Positions 1 to 8,839 of a stretch of 64,000 nucleotides of DNA are shown here, piece after piece; the stretch's first letter is position 1, and each line of letters starts with the position of its first letter. The position numbers and the translations under genes are program-made. Under the pieces are notes generated by a model that saw nothing but the letters and a program-made list of their open reading frames with translations, had not been told where the DNA came from and ran no database searches. The DNA comes from Draconibacterium mangrovi_A (GTDB taxonomy: Bacteria > Bacteroidota > Bacteroidia > Bacteroidales > Prolixibacteraceae). The stretch is from assembly GCF_037646455.1 (NCBI RefSeq), contig NZ_JBBIXN010000005.1, positions 315,554-379,553 on the forward strand, read 5' to 3'.

Positions 1-1160
1 AGTTCGAAAACTGCTTTAATTCGTGAGCCAAGTTCATCTTTGGCCGAATCAACCGAACTACGCATCAGAAAGCCACCCACAATGGTTTTACTGTCGGCAT
101 CCGATTTTAGCGTAGCCATGTTTGTTGAGGTTTCAACCAATCCCGGCATGCTGTCACTCATGCGTATCACGCCATTTGGGCAGGCAACCACGGCTTTCAC
201 CAGTTTATCCTGTGTTGCTGCATCAATCAATTTTTCAGGCAACTCAGTACCCTCTGTTTTAATTACCAGGTCAGGTTCTGTAACCGAAAGTTCTGCTTTC
301 ACCGTATCGGCAATTTCATCAACCATACCAATAAAATCGGCTGCTCTGGCTTCTTCTACTACAACAACTCCAAAAGCCTCGCGGGGAATAGCATTTCGCA
401 AGCTACCTCCATCAATTGATGCCAGCCGAACACCCAGATCTTTTGACACATTAATGATCCTAAAAAACGTTTTAATAGAGTTTCCCCTTCCAAGAATGAT
501 ATCCATTCCCGAGTGGCCACCTTTCAAACCAGTTACACTAAGTTTCAAAGCAGTGTATCCCAGCGGCACTTCGTCTTCGCTATAATCAAATGAGATGGTT
601 ACATCTTCTCCTCCGGCACAACCCACATAAAGTTCGCCCTCATCTTCCGAGTCGGTGTTGATAAGGATTTCAGCATCCAGCATCCCTGCTTTTAGCCCAT
701 TGGCTCCATCCATTCCGGTTTCTTCGGTGGCAGTAAGCAACACTTCGATTGGTCCGTGCGTTAGTGTTTTCGATGCAAGAACCGCCATAGCCGCCGAAAC
801 GCCAATACCATTATCCGCACCCAATGTCGTTCCGTTGGCTGTAACCCAGTCACCATCAATAAAGGCTTCGATCGGATCGGTTTGAAAATCGTGTTTTTTA
901 TCGCTGTTTTTCTGCGGGACCATATCGAGGTGCCCTTGCAGAACAACAGTTTTACGATATTCCATTCCCGGACTTGCCGGCTTTTTGATGATCACGTTAC
1001 CGGCCTCATCTTTCAATGTTTCCAACCCAAGTTTACGGCCAAAATTAACGGCCCAGTTTTGTATCTCCTCTTCATGATTTGAAGGACGTGGAATTTGGGT
1101 TAGTTCAGAAAATATTTCCCATACCTCCCTTGGATTCAGTGCTTTTATCTGTTCTGTCAT
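1..1160 (-). CDS. pepD: Cytosolic aminoacyl-histidine dipeptidase (M20 family), C-terminus beyond left edge
   Basis: Di-zinc peptidase that hydrolyses Xaa-His and other dipeptides in the cytoplasm. The ATG is at 1158-1160 and the frame stays open to base 1, giving about 386 residues of a family that is usually near 485. Visible M20 signatures, in order: LQGHLDMV (metal-binding His with the HxD Asp), GADNGIG (second metal Asp) and TEETGMDGA (the Glu-Glu pair holding the general base), then the start of the dimerisation domain with GGHSGMD. There is no signal peptide. It is divergent from the POT peptide transporter at 1376, so the pair suggests uptake of small peptides followed by hydrolysis (inference). 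Identification is firm; only the last fifth or so of the protein is missing, because of the window edge. Confidence 0.93.
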   Translation of the reverse strand, partial: MTEQIKALNPREVWEIFSELTQIPRPSNHEEEIQNWAVNFGRKLGLETLKDEAGNVIIKKPASPGMEYRKTVVLQGHLDMVPQKNSDKKHDFQTDPIEAFIDGDWVTANGTTLGADNGIGVSAAMAVLASKTLTHGPIEVLLTATEETGMDGANGLKAGMLDAEILINTDSEDEGELYVGCAGGEDVTISFDYSEDEVPLGYTALKLSVTGLKGGHSGMDIILGRGNSIKTFFRIINVSKDLGVRLASIDGGSLRNAIPREAFGVVVVEEARAADFIGMVDEIADTVKAELSVTEPDLVIKTEGTELPEKLIDAATQDKLVKAVVACPNGVIRMSDSMPGLVETSTNMATLKSDADSKTIVGGFLMRSSVDSAKDELGSRIKAVFE

Positions 1161-1375
1161 AACAAAATATTTTATATGTTTTAAATTACCCTTGTTTCTT
1201 GATTTTATGTGCCGAAACTGTAACAATTAAAAAATCAAATTGTGCTGTTTGTATCCAATTTCTTCTAAAAACTGATAAAATTAGGCAGAAGAATACAAAA
1301 GCTGACATGTTTCACGGAAATCTTTGAAGATAATTGATATTTTAGCGAGCTTAGAAAATAAAACCTATAGTTATT

Positions 1376-2905
1376 ATGAGTAGAGATGCAAATAAAGCCT
1401 TCTTTGGACATCCGATCGGGCTTTCAACACTGTTTGCCAGTGAGATGTGGGAACGCTTTAGTTACTACGGAATGCGGGCCTTGCTGGTTCTTTTTCTTAC
1501 AGCAACTTTTGCTTCGGGTGGTTTTGAAATGGCAGAACTTGATGCCTTTACCATTTATGGTATTTTCACCGGTTTGGTGTATGTGACCCCAATTCTTGGC
1601 GGAATGCTGGCCGATAAAGTGCTGGGGCAGCGAAAATCGATCTACATTGGAGGTTTAACCATGGCGATAGGCCAGTTCCTTTTGGCCGGAAGTGCGTGGT
1701 TATATGGTTCTGATGCAAGTATCGAATTCCGTCAAACCATTTTTTATGCAGGATTAGGAATATTGATCCTGGGTAATGGTTTCTTCAAACCAAACATTTC
1801 AACCATGGTGGGCGAATTGTACGATAACAACGATCCACGCAAAGATGGTGGTTTCACGATTTTTTATATGGGTATTAACCTTGGAGCTTTCTTTTCTCCA
1901 CTGGTTGCCGGTAAATTGGGCGAGCAGGTTGCCTGGCAATATGGATTCCTGGCAGCTGGTGTCGGAATGTTATTAGGTACAATTTGGTTTTTTGTACGCA
2001 GCCATACACTCGGGCACATTGGAATGCCTCCGAAAGTAAAGACAGAAAGAGTACGCTTAATTTTAAAAGACTGGTTTAGCATCTTGCTTTATGTTGTTGG
2101 CATTGTGGCATTAATTTTTGTGATAATTTTAGGATGGGGAGCTATACCATCAGCGGTAAGTAGTGCAATCATATGGATACTTGGCGTTGGTGGAGTAATC
2201 ATACTTACCACCACAATATTCAAGGGGACCAATGGTAAGGCTGAATGGTCGCGTGTTGGAGTAATACTTGTTTTAGCCATCTTCAACATTTTATTCTGGA
2301 GTGGTTTTGAGCAAGCCGGAACAACCTTTAATATTTTTGCCCGCGACAATACGCAGCGAATGATCGGTAACTGGGAGATCCCGGCAACATGGTTTCAAAG
2401 TATCAACGCCATTTGGATTGTAGCATGTGCGCCTTTATTTAGTGTATTATGGATAAAGCTGGATAAAATAAAAATGAATCCCAATACACCAATGAAATTT
2501 GCCTGGGGATTGATTATGCTTTCTCTTGGTTTTGTAATAATGGCAATTGCCTACAGCCGATCAACCGGAGGCGATACAGTTCGTTTGGTTAGTCCATTAT
2601 GGCTTATCGTGGTATACCTTTTCCATACTTTTGGAGAGCTTTGTCTTTCGCCAATCGGATTGTCGATGGTCACCAAATTGTCGCCACCGAAATTGGTCTC
2701 TACAATGATGGGAGTCTGGTTTGGTTCTATCGCTGCAGGTAACTTTGTTGCCTCACAAATGAAAGCCATCTCAATAAAACTTGAAAGTGCGCTTGGAACT
2801 GAAATCCAGGTGTTCTGGTTAATTGCCATTCAGTCGGCAATTATTGCTGTTATTGCAATCATTCTTTCTCCCTGGCTGAAAAAGATGATGCACGGAATCA
2901 AATAG
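1376..2905 (+). CDS. POT/PTR-family proton-coupled oligopeptide transporter
   Basis: Inner-membrane MFS-type symporter that imports di- and tripeptides with protons. The 509 aa match the usual bacterial POT length (about 480-520) and the sequence is hydrophobic throughout, fitting 14 membrane segments. The N-terminal signature E-M-W-E-R-F-S-Y-Y-G (residues about 23-32) is the ExxERFxYYG proton-coupling motif of the family. The segment GNGFFKPNIST (residues about 130-140) matches the second POT signature. The ATG start at 1376 puts the ExxER helix at the normal distance from the N-terminus. It is divergent from the dipeptidase gene, and a rho-independent terminator follows at 2935. The exact peptide preference cannot be read from sequence. 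Confidence 0.93.
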   Translation: MSRDANKAFFGHPIGLSTLFASEMWERFSYYGMRALLVLFLTATFASGGFEMAELDAFTIYGIFTGLVYVTPILGGMLADKVLGQRKSIYIGGLTMAIGQFLLAGSAWLYGSDASIEFRQTIFYAGLGILILGNGFFKPNISTMVGELYDNNDPRKDGGFTIFYMGINLGAFFSPLVAGKLGEQVAWQYGFLAAGVGMLLGTIWFFVRSHTLGHIGMPPKVKTERVRLILKDWFSILLYVVGIVALIFVIILGWGAIPSAVSSAIIWILGVGGVIILTTTIFKGTNGKAEWSRVGVILVLAIFNILFWSGFEQAGTTFNIFARDNTQRMIGNWEIPATWFQSINAIWIVACAPLFSVLWIKLDKIKMNPNTPMKFAWGLIMLSLGFVIMAIAYSRSTGGDTVRLVSPLWLIVVYLFHTFGELCLSPIGLSMVTKLSPPKLVSTMMGVWFGSIAAGNFVASQMKAISIKLESALGTEIQVFWLIAIQSAIIAVIAIILSPWLKKMMHGIK

Positions 2906-2934
2906 AAAATAAGGTATTTTATAAATACAGGAAG

Positions 2935-2967
2935 TACCCGGCTTTTAAAAGGTCGGGTATTTTTTTG
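2935..2967 (+). terminator. Rho-independent terminator of the POT transporter gene
   Basis: A 6-bp stem TACCCG (2935-2940) / CGGGTA (2954-2959) is followed directly by a T-run (2960-2966). It lies 30 nt after the transporter stop. Confidence 0.75.
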
Positions 2968-3084
2968 CCCAAAAAGGAGGCTACGAAGATGCAACGATTG
3001 AATGAACGGATTTCTACAAACACAAAAGATGGGAAAAGAGGATGGTTATATATGAATGAATAACTGGATAGGCTTTCAGGAAAA

Positions 3085-3112
3085 TACCCTGTTTAAATGA
3101 TTTAACAGGGTA
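3085..3112 (-). terminator. Hairpin terminator of the DUF4831 gene
   Basis: A perfect 9-bp inverted repeat, TACCCTGTT (3085-3093) / AACAGGGTA (3104-3112), with a 10-nt loop. On the minus strand it lies 30 nt past the DUF4831 stop and is followed by TATTTTCC, a modest U-tract. Terminator role is inferred. Confidence 0.6.
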
Positions 3113-3141
3113 CTCTTTGCCCGAAAGGAACTGCAATAACT

Positions 3142-4257
3142 TTATTTCAGTTCAACCGATTTTAATGCACCCGTTTCGGGATGAAATTCTACTGCATAAG
3201 CTCCACCCAAAAGATCCTCGGGGAAAGGAGCAACAACGCCGAACTGCGCAATGGTAGCACGCGCAGTGGCCAGTGTATTCAATTCGTAGGTAATCTTAAT
3301 TTTCGCCAATCCGGGCATGCGGTAATACACACCGCTGTTTCCTGCTTCCGGATTATCAGAAGCTGCCTCACTTTTATAATTAGCAGTGAGTCCCGATACT
3401 TCTTCAAATTCGATCATCACCGGCTTACCGGAAAGATCGGATGCCGGAACGATACCGTTCTCGTCTGAGATCCTGAAAATAACTGCCGTATTTTTATCTG
3501 CAGATCCCGGAACGTAATCAAAACTGTAGGTTTCGTTTTTATACGTTGTTCTTCCCACAAACAATTTTATGTAATTCTGTTCGGTGCGTTTTAGTTCTTC
3601 CAGACTCACCTCATAGGCTTTCCCGTCGGGGTATTCACCATCAATACGCAGCGCCGCCAGATCGTATTGGTTCATGCGGCAATCAAGCACGCGTTGTGCA
3701 GCTTCTGCGGCCTTTTGCTCTACACTTACCCGTGTCGGTCTGAAATTATTGGTGGAATCGCCCGGAATCACAAACGGGGTATCCGAGAAATAATCGAAGG
3801 AAAAACCATCATCGATATCGGGTTTCTGAAAAGTTTTGTTGGATGAGGTTTGAAGCGGCAATTCCGACTCAACCGAAGAGTTAATGCCGGCTAAGCAACC
3901 GTTGGCCGCCAGGTTAATTGTAAAAGCTCCCTCTCCCATGGCTTTGTATACCTGTTCCGGATCGGGTTCAGCAAACGTTTCTATCTTCATTTGGCTGATC
4001 GACCATTTTACCTCCGGCCGGGTTTTGGCATCTTTAATACCCAGCAACTGCTCGGCATAAGCCGCATAAGGACCCGGTTCAAATTTCTCGCGGATGGCTT
4101 CAACATGCACTTTAATTCCTGTACGCGGTAAAGCATACGCAATTCCTTCAACATAAGCAGGAGTTAAACCTTCTTCATCGTCCTTCTTTTTGCGCTGCCC
4201 GTAAGTCGGGATAACCAGCATTACCGCAATAATCAATGCTAAATACCTCATTGTCAT
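3142..4257 (-). CDS. DUF4831 family exported protein
   Basis: Bacteroidota-specific protein of unknown function, 371 aa. The N-terminus (M-T-M-R-Y-L-A-L-I-I ...) is a short signal peptide ending near T-Y-G-Q, so the protein is exported, probably to the periplasm or outer membrane. After a charged linker (KKKDDEE) comes the conserved YALPRT / PGPYAAYAEQLLGI block near the N-terminus by which I recognise DUF4831. A second in-frame ATG at 4251 is an equally good start. A -7 element (TACTTTTG) at 4284-4277 places transcription start about 15-20 nt upstream of the ATG. The gene stands alone with its own hairpin terminator. The family has no established biochemical role and none is visible here. 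Confidence 0.75.
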   Translation of the reverse strand: MTMRYLALIIAVMLVIPTYGQRKKKDDEEGLTPAYVEGIAYALPRTGIKVHVEAIREKFEPGPYAAYAEQLLGIKDAKTRPEVKWSISQMKIETFAEPDPEQVYKAMGEGAFTINLAANGCLAGINSSVESELPLQTSSNKTFQKPDIDDGFSFDYFSDTPFVIPGDSTNNFRPTRVSVEQKAAEAAQRVLDCRMNQYDLAALRIDGEYPDGKAYEVSLEELKRTEQNYIKLFVGRTTYKNETYSFDYVPGSADKNTAVIFRISDENGIVPASDLSGKPVMIEFEEVSGLTANYKSEAASDNPEAGNSGVYYRMPGLAKIKITYELNTLATARATIAQFGVVAPFPEDLLGGAYAVEFHPETGALKSVELK

Positions 4258-4276
4258 AATTGTTTTTTGTAAAACC

Positions 4277-4284
4277 CAAAAGTA
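4277..4284 (-). promoter_or_regulatory. -7 element (TACTTTTG) of the DUF4831 gene
   Basis: Exact match to the Bacteroidota TAnnTTTG consensus, ending 19 nt before the ATG at 4257. I see no convincing -33 TTG at the usual spacing. Confidence 0.5.
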
Positions 4285-4332
4285 TTAAAATTATTTTGTG
4301 TTCTGAATTGATTTTAGCCCCTTCCGGGCATG

Positions 4333-4362
4333 TTGTTTAAATTTTGTTGCGTATTATCTTTG
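4333..4362 (+). promoter_or_regulatory. Bacteroidota sigma-A promoter of aat, predicting a leaderless mRNA
   Basis: TTG (4333-4335), 19-nt spacer, TATCTTTG (4355-4362): both elements of the Bacteroidota promoter at ideal spacing. The -7 box ends 5 nt before the aat ATG (4368), so the expected transcription start leaves a leader of about 0-3 nt. This also argues against the upstream TTG (4344) as start codon, because it lies inside the promoter. Confidence 0.7.
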
Positions 4363-4367
4363 CAAAC

Positions 4368-5036
4368 ATGATTCAATTTCCCGATCCGAACCAGGCGAAT
4401 GATGAAGGACTGATCGCATATGGCGGCGAACTGACACCGGAGTATTTGCTGTCGGCATATCAGCAGGGTATTTTCCCGTGGTTTTGCGAAAACGAACCTG
4501 TTTTGTGGTGGTCGCCTAACCCGCGTATGGTTTTGCTGCCCACCGATTTCAAACTAAAAAAGAGCTTGCGCCAGGTGATCAACAAAGCCACTTTTGAAGT
4601 ACGAATTGACACCGCTTTCCGGGAAGTAATTACCAACTGCAGCAAGGTTAAAAGAAGTCACGAAGACGAAACCTGGATCACCAACAACATGATCGAAGGC
4701 TATGTAAAACTGCACGAGCTGGGCTATGCGCATTCGTTTGAAAGTTATTTTGAAGGGGAATTGGTGGGTGGTCTTTACGGCATTTCGCTTGGAAATTGCT
4801 TTTTTGGCGAATCCATGTTCTTCACAAAAACCGATGCCAGCAAAGTAGCTTTTTACCACCTCGTACAATTTGCCCTTAAAAACAATTTTGCTTTTATCGA
4901 TGCCCAGCAACCGACAGAACATTTAGCCAGTTTAGGCGCAAAACCCATCCCACGAAAAGACTTTCTGGAGATGCTTGAAAAGGCATTGCAGGAACAAACT
5001 TTACGCGGGAGATGGACCAAACTCGCTAAGGATTAA
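4368..5036 (+). CDS. aat: Leucyl/phenylalanyl-tRNA--protein transferase
   Basis: Transfers Leu or Phe from aminoacyl-tRNA to the N-terminal Arg or Lys of proteins, marking them for ClpS/ClpAP degradation by the N-end rule. The 222 aa are the normal length. The N-terminal block F-P-D-P ... G-L-I-A-Y-G-G-E-L, the GIFPWF motif and WWSPNPRMVL are diagnostic, as are SFESYFEGELVGGLYGISLG in the middle and FIDAQQPTEHLASLGA near the end. I chose ATG 4368 because the family begins almost directly with the PDP block and the promoter -7 box ends at 4362. The gene converges on a radical SAM gene with a 17-nt gap. Single-gene transcription from its own promoter is likely. Confidence 0.95.
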   Translation: MIQFPDPNQANDEGLIAYGGELTPEYLLSAYQQGIFPWFCENEPVLWWSPNPRMVLLPTDFKLKKSLRQVINKATFEVRIDTAFREVITNCSKVKRSHEDETWITNNMIEGYVKLHELGYAHSFESYFEGELVGGLYGISLGNCFFGESMFFTKTDASKVAFYHLVQFALKNNFAFIDAQQPTEHLASLGAKPIPRKDFLEMLEKALQEQTLRGRWTKLAKD

Positions 5037-5053
5037 CAGAATTGTTTTTACGC

Positions 5054-6298
5054 CTAATATTCCCTCAATCCTTGTTCAATATACTCCAGTTGCCAGATGC
5101 GAAACAGCAAGGGATCAACAGGAATTTCACCGGGTTCATTACTGATAAGTTCTTCCACTTTGGAGCGATATTCCGAATCCAGCGCTGTCCGTTTCATGAC
5201 CTGTTCCTTCATAAAATAAAAACTCTTGCTTTGCAGAACAAATTCTTTTGTTGAATACAATTCAGGTTTTGTATCAAAAATCCTTATGGATGAATAAGCA
5301 ATTGTATCGCTTGTAAATTCGCGGATATATCCGTTTTGAGTAAACACGGCATCAGGCTCGGCCAGCGAGTGTGCCAACCGGCTGCGAAAACCCGCCTTCT
5401 GAAAACGATTCTTAAAATAAAACGAACAGTAATTCACACCAATTTTCAGGTTTTGTTCACGGGCATATTCCAGAATTTCCATTGCCGCCAGTTCCGACTC
5501 CAGCACCAGCGGATGCTCGGCAAATAAAAAAGTATATTTCTTTTTCGACAGGTGTTTATAGTTGTGTTGGGTTAGTCTGAGCTGATGCAAATTCAGATTG
5601 CTGACTCCGGCGTCGATCATTTCAGGGAGAAGCTTTTTTATACGTTCCTTTTCCTCCGGAACAGCCGGAATTTCGATGCTTACATTGGGAATGATTCCTT
5701 TTGCCAGCCTCACTTTGTCGAGTTTGTAGGCCGTTGCACCGATATCAAATCGAATTTCATTCAACCCGGCAGCGGCCAGTTTTCTAAATTTTCGCTCGTC
5801 GGCAAGAATGCCGTTGGTATACATCCAGGTATACATTTCGGGATCACAGTGTTTCCGCACCTGCTTTAAGTATTCCAGTGTTCGGTCGAAGAAAAGCAGT
5901 GGTTCGCCACCGCTAAAACTTACACCCTTAAAATTGAAATGGTTAACGTATTCAGAATAAGATCGAGCATCCGGGAAACTCAGATTTTGAGTAGTTGGAA
6001 CGTCATCGGTCAACTGCGATGCAGGACAATAAAAACATGAAGCATTGCATTTCCCGGTAATGAACAAACAATTCCACTGCCCCAATCCACAGAGTTTACA
6101 CCCCTTTGAAATCTGATTGTAATACGGTTTGGTTTGTTTGAACAGCAGGCTGCCGTTCATATTTTTGATCAAATTATCCCGTTGTTGCTGCGCTTCGTTT
6201 GCGTTGTAACCATTCAGCCATCGAAGCTCGTCCCATCCTGCAATTTCCGCCTTGTTTTTATTCACCAGCGAATTTTGCCACTTTAAATACGCATCCAT
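5054..6298 (-). CDS. Radical SAM protein of unknown function with an extra N-terminal Cys cluster
   Basis: Radical SAM enzyme, 414 aa. The canonical CxxxCxxC cluster that binds the SAM-chelating [4Fe-4S] is C-N-A-S-C-F-Y-C near residue 85. Just before it lies a second group of cysteines, C-K-L-C-G-L-G-Q-W-N-C, which could ligate another iron site or zinc. The SAM-binding GGEP motif follows (SFSGGEPLLF). There is no recognisable SPASM domain at the C-terminus. The start is set at ATG 6298 (M-D-A-Y-L-K-W); the in-frame upstream extension M-V-L-L-M-L-W is hydrophobic and looks like read-through of non-coding DNA. Neighbours (aat, convergent; nnr unit upstream) do not reveal a substrate. Substrate and product are unknown. 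Confidence 0.8.
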   Translation of the reverse strand: MDAYLKWQNSLVNKNKAEIAGWDELRWLNGYNANEAQQQRDNLIKNMNGSLLFKQTKPYYNQISKGCKLCGLGQWNCLFITGKCNASCFYCPASQLTDDVPTTQNLSFPDARSYSEYVNHFNFKGVSFSGGEPLLFFDRTLEYLKQVRKHCDPEMYTWMYTNGILADERKFRKLAAAGLNEIRFDIGATAYKLDKVRLAKGIIPNVSIEIPAVPEEKERIKKLLPEMIDAGVSNLNLHQLRLTQHNYKHLSKKKYTFLFAEHPLVLESELAAMEILEYAREQNLKIGVNYCSFYFKNRFQKAGFRSRLAHSLAEPDAVFTQNGYIREFTSDTIAYSSIRIFDTKPELYSTKEFVLQSKSFYFMKEQVMKRTALDSEYRSKVEELISNEPGEIPVDPLLFRIWQLEYIEQGLREY

Positions 6299-6619
6299 TT
6301 TTAACCATAGCATTAATAAAACCAATGATTTTAGGTAAGGGGCAACAGAAAAACGGATGTATCAGAGTTCGGAAAAGATGTACATGAACATCAGCATCTG
6401 TTCCTGCTTAAAAATAGCCGGACGCGTTTTTGCCGTATGTGAAGATGTGTTCATGTATCCTGTTTTGCACCATCAAAAATACGGAAAAGAAAAATATAAA
6501 ATATGAATGGGATATACGAATATCAGTTTATTCGTAGATACTCCAAACTTTTAACACTTCACGATAACGTCCTTGATCCCCGTAAAGGATGCACCGCTGC
6601 GTACTAAGCAACAAAAAAC
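6299..6619. other. Intergenic region of about 320 bp with a spaced inverted repeat
   Basis: No supported gene. It holds a perfect 10-bp inverted repeat (TACATGAACA at 6381-6390, TGTTCATGTA at 6448-6457) 83 bp or more upstream of the radical SAM start. A weaker short stem, TCCTT / AAGGA, lies around 6570-6590. I see no tRNA or known ncRNA. Confidence 0.5.
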
Positions 6620-7186
6620 CTAAAGCAATAAATATACTTTTTGAACACAAGGGCATGTACACATGAGGTAAAGACCACGATCGAAATAACGTAAAATGTG
6701 GCTTTCAAACTCCAAAATATCATCAATATAGAATTCAGTGAAAACTTCCTTCATCTTTTTATATACGGCGTAAGTAAAAAGTACATCTTTAAACTCTCTC
6801 TCGTAATCTTCCCAAAACGATTGTTCCAGCTCTGAATGATAATCCTCAGGTAATTGTTTTTTTAATTTCCCGAGTCGGCTTTTCGCTTTTTCCCTGGCGT
6901 CATTCGGCTTTGGTACCTCACTGAGCTCTGCCATTTTTCCACCGTTGCTATTTAACCAATGAACATGGTCAAATTCGTCCCAAATCTTCCTGGCAAAATC
7001 ATGGCCCAATTCCAGCAGTTCTTCTTCGATTTTACGCCGATCTTTTACCCGTTTGTCCCAGTGCAAAAAAACCAATTCGGTGAGCGCCAATGCTATTTTT
7101 TTACTAAATCCTGAATAAAGTTGCTTATAATGCTCCTCCAGTTCTTCAAAGCGCTGTATGTGATTTTGAAATTCTTCTAACGACAT
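6620..7186 (-). CDS. Hypothetical protein, helical, downstream of nnr
   Basis: I do not recognise a family. The 188-aa protein is soluble, rich in Glu, Lys and aromatic residues, and predicted mainly helical. The first 60 residues (starting M-S-L-E-E-F-Q-N-H-I) and the middle (KAKSRLGKLKKQL) look like amphipathic or coiled-coil helices. The C-terminus carries a small Cys group, C-T-C-P-C, and then ends in hydrophobic residues. No signal peptide. It follows nnr by 36 nt on the same strand and is probably co-transcribed with it; nothing links it functionally to NAD(P)HX repair. Confidence 0.65.
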   Translation of the reverse strand: MSLEEFQNHIQRFEELEEHYKQLYSGFSKKIALALTELVFLHWDKRVKDRRKIEEELLELGHDFARKIWDEFDHVHWLNSNGGKMAELSEVPKPNDAREKAKSRLGKLKKQLPEDYHSELEQSFWEDYEREFKDVLFTYAVYKKMKEVFTEFYIDDILEFESHILRYFDRGLYLMCTCPCVQKVYLLL

Positions 7187-7222
7187 TTGGAATGAGGTGT
7201 TTATTCTTATTATAAGTGTATG

Positions 7223-8758
7223 CTACAAATTATCAAAGTCCTGTTCCGAAATACCGAGCTTCTTAAAAGCTTTTCCCAAATGATTGATCAAATCGCCGGC
7301 TAACATCGAAAACTCAGAAAGTTCTTTTGCAGCGATATCCCCGGCCAGGCCGTGAACATAAACACCGATCAACGCAGCTTCTTCCGAAGATAATCCTTGC
7401 GCCAATAGTCCCAGAATAATCCCGGTCAAAGCATCGCCGCTGCCACCGGTCGCCATGCCCGGGTTGCCTGTTGAGTTAAACCAAAGCTTTCCGGAAGGCG
7501 ATGAAATGCTGGTAAAAGCCCCTTTCAACACCACCACGCAATTATGGTCTTTTGAAAACTGAATTTGCTTTTGAATGTACTGGTATGAATTTTCGGCTTC
7601 ACCGACAAGGCGTCTGAATTCGCCCGGATGCGGCGTCAATACCGAGCCTTCGGGCAATTTTTCGAGCCATTCTTTTTGTAACGAAAGAATGTTTAGCGCA
7701 TCAGCATCAATTACCAGTGGAACCTGTGCAGTTTCCAACAAATAACAAAGTGCTTTTCGTGTATTTTGCTTTTGATCGATTCCCGGTCCTACACCAATGG
7801 CCGAATAAGGATCGGTTTTTGGGAATTCGGTAATGACCGAGTAGTGTTGATCGACACTAGCCATGGCCTCGGGAACCGCAGTTTGAAGAATCGGATATCC
7901 CAAACGCGGAATATGGGCAGTGAGCAAACCAACGCCCGCACGCAAACAAGCTTTCGAAGCCAGAACAGCTGCGCCCATTTTACCGAAACTGCCAGCAACC
8001 AGCAAGGCATGACCAAGTGTCCCTTTGTGGTCGAACCTTGAATGAACCGGAAGAATTTCACGAATATCATCTTTTTCGAGCCAGCTAAAATCTGACTTCT
8101 CCTGTTCAATTCCGTCGGGATGCAACCCTATGGGTAACACTTCCCACTGGCCCGCGTATTGCTCGTTTTCGGCAAAAAAGAAACTCAGCTTTGGAAACTG
8201 AAAGGTAAGTGTAAAATCAGCCCGAACGATGTTTTCCATGTTGTTCCCCGTGTTGTCCTCGCCCATTAAACCGCTGGGAATATCGATGGCAACGATTGTA
8301 TTTGTGGTTCTATTGATATCAGATACGATCAGCGCCGGAAGTCCTTCCAACGGCCTGCTAAGCCCCGAACCAAACAACCCGTCGACAACAACATCGTTTT
8401 CACCCACCTCTGGAAAATCATCAATCGAATGTATTTTTTTAAGTTCAACTTTATCCTGCTCTTCCAAACGCTTCCAGTTCATCGCCGGCGATCCTTTTAA
8501 TCCTTTCCCAAAATCCAGCAATAAAACTTCACACTGAAAGTCGAGATCGGCCAGCTGCCGCGCAATAGCCACCGCATCGCCGCCATTATTACCCGGCCCG
8601 GCAAAAAAGATAAATTTACGTTCGTTGCAAAAACGCTGTACGATCCAGTTCGTGATTTGCAGTGCGGCGCGTTCCATCAGATCAATATCTTCGATGGGCT
8701 CGTTTTCAATGGTATATTTATCAAGTTTTGCGATTTGTCTGGTTGTAAAGAGCTTCAT
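7223..8758 (-). CDS. nnr: Bifunctional NAD(P)HX epimerase / ADP-dependent NAD(P)HX dehydratase
   Basis: Repairs hydrated NADH and NADPH: the N-terminal NnrE domain epimerises R- and S-NAD(P)HX and the C-terminal NnrD domain dehydrates the S form using ADP. The 511 aa fit the fused enzyme. NnrE signature: FAGPGNNGGDAVAIARQL near residue 50. NnrD signatures: the start of the kinase-like domain GTLGHALLVAGSFGKMGAA, then HPGEFRRL, VVLKG, and GNPGMATGGSGDALTG, whose GGSGD supplies the catalytic Asp. The start chosen is ATG 8758 (M-K-L-F-T-T-R-Q-I), the usual beginning of the family; an in-frame ATG at 8779 would add seven residues. The upstream DUF481 gene is 81 nt away, and the 188-aa unknown follows. 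Confidence 0.93.
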   Translation of the reverse strand: MKLFTTRQIAKLDKYTIENEPIEDIDLMERAALQITNWIVQRFCNERKFIFFAGPGNNGGDAVAIARQLADLDFQCEVLLLDFGKGLKGSPAMNWKRLEEQDKVELKKIHSIDDFPEVGENDVVVDGLFGSGLSRPLEGLPALIVSDINRTTNTIVAIDIPSGLMGEDNTGNNMENIVRADFTLTFQFPKLSFFFAENEQYAGQWEVLPIGLHPDGIEQEKSDFSWLEKDDIREILPVHSRFDHKGTLGHALLVAGSFGKMGAAVLASKACLRAGVGLLTAHIPRLGYPILQTAVPEAMASVDQHYSVITEFPKTDPYSAIGVGPGIDQKQNTRKALCYLLETAQVPLVIDADALNILSLQKEWLEKLPEGSVLTPHPGEFRRLVGEAENSYQYIQKQIQFSKDHNCVVVLKGAFTSISSPSGKLWFNSTGNPGMATGGSGDALTGIILGLLAQGLSSEEAALIGVYVHGLAGDIAAKELSEFSMLAGDLINHLGKAFKKLGISEQDFDNL

Positions 8759-8839
8759 ATTGTTGATATCTATTTTCAACTAAATTTACGAAATTAGCTC
8801 CACTCCCGACAAGCTTTCACCGAAATTAGGAGCTTTCGA

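Noticed and set aside
4344..4367. Upstream TTG start extending aat by eight residues
   Set aside because: It lies inside the TTG-N19-TATCTTTG promoter, and the family begins near the ATG at 4368.
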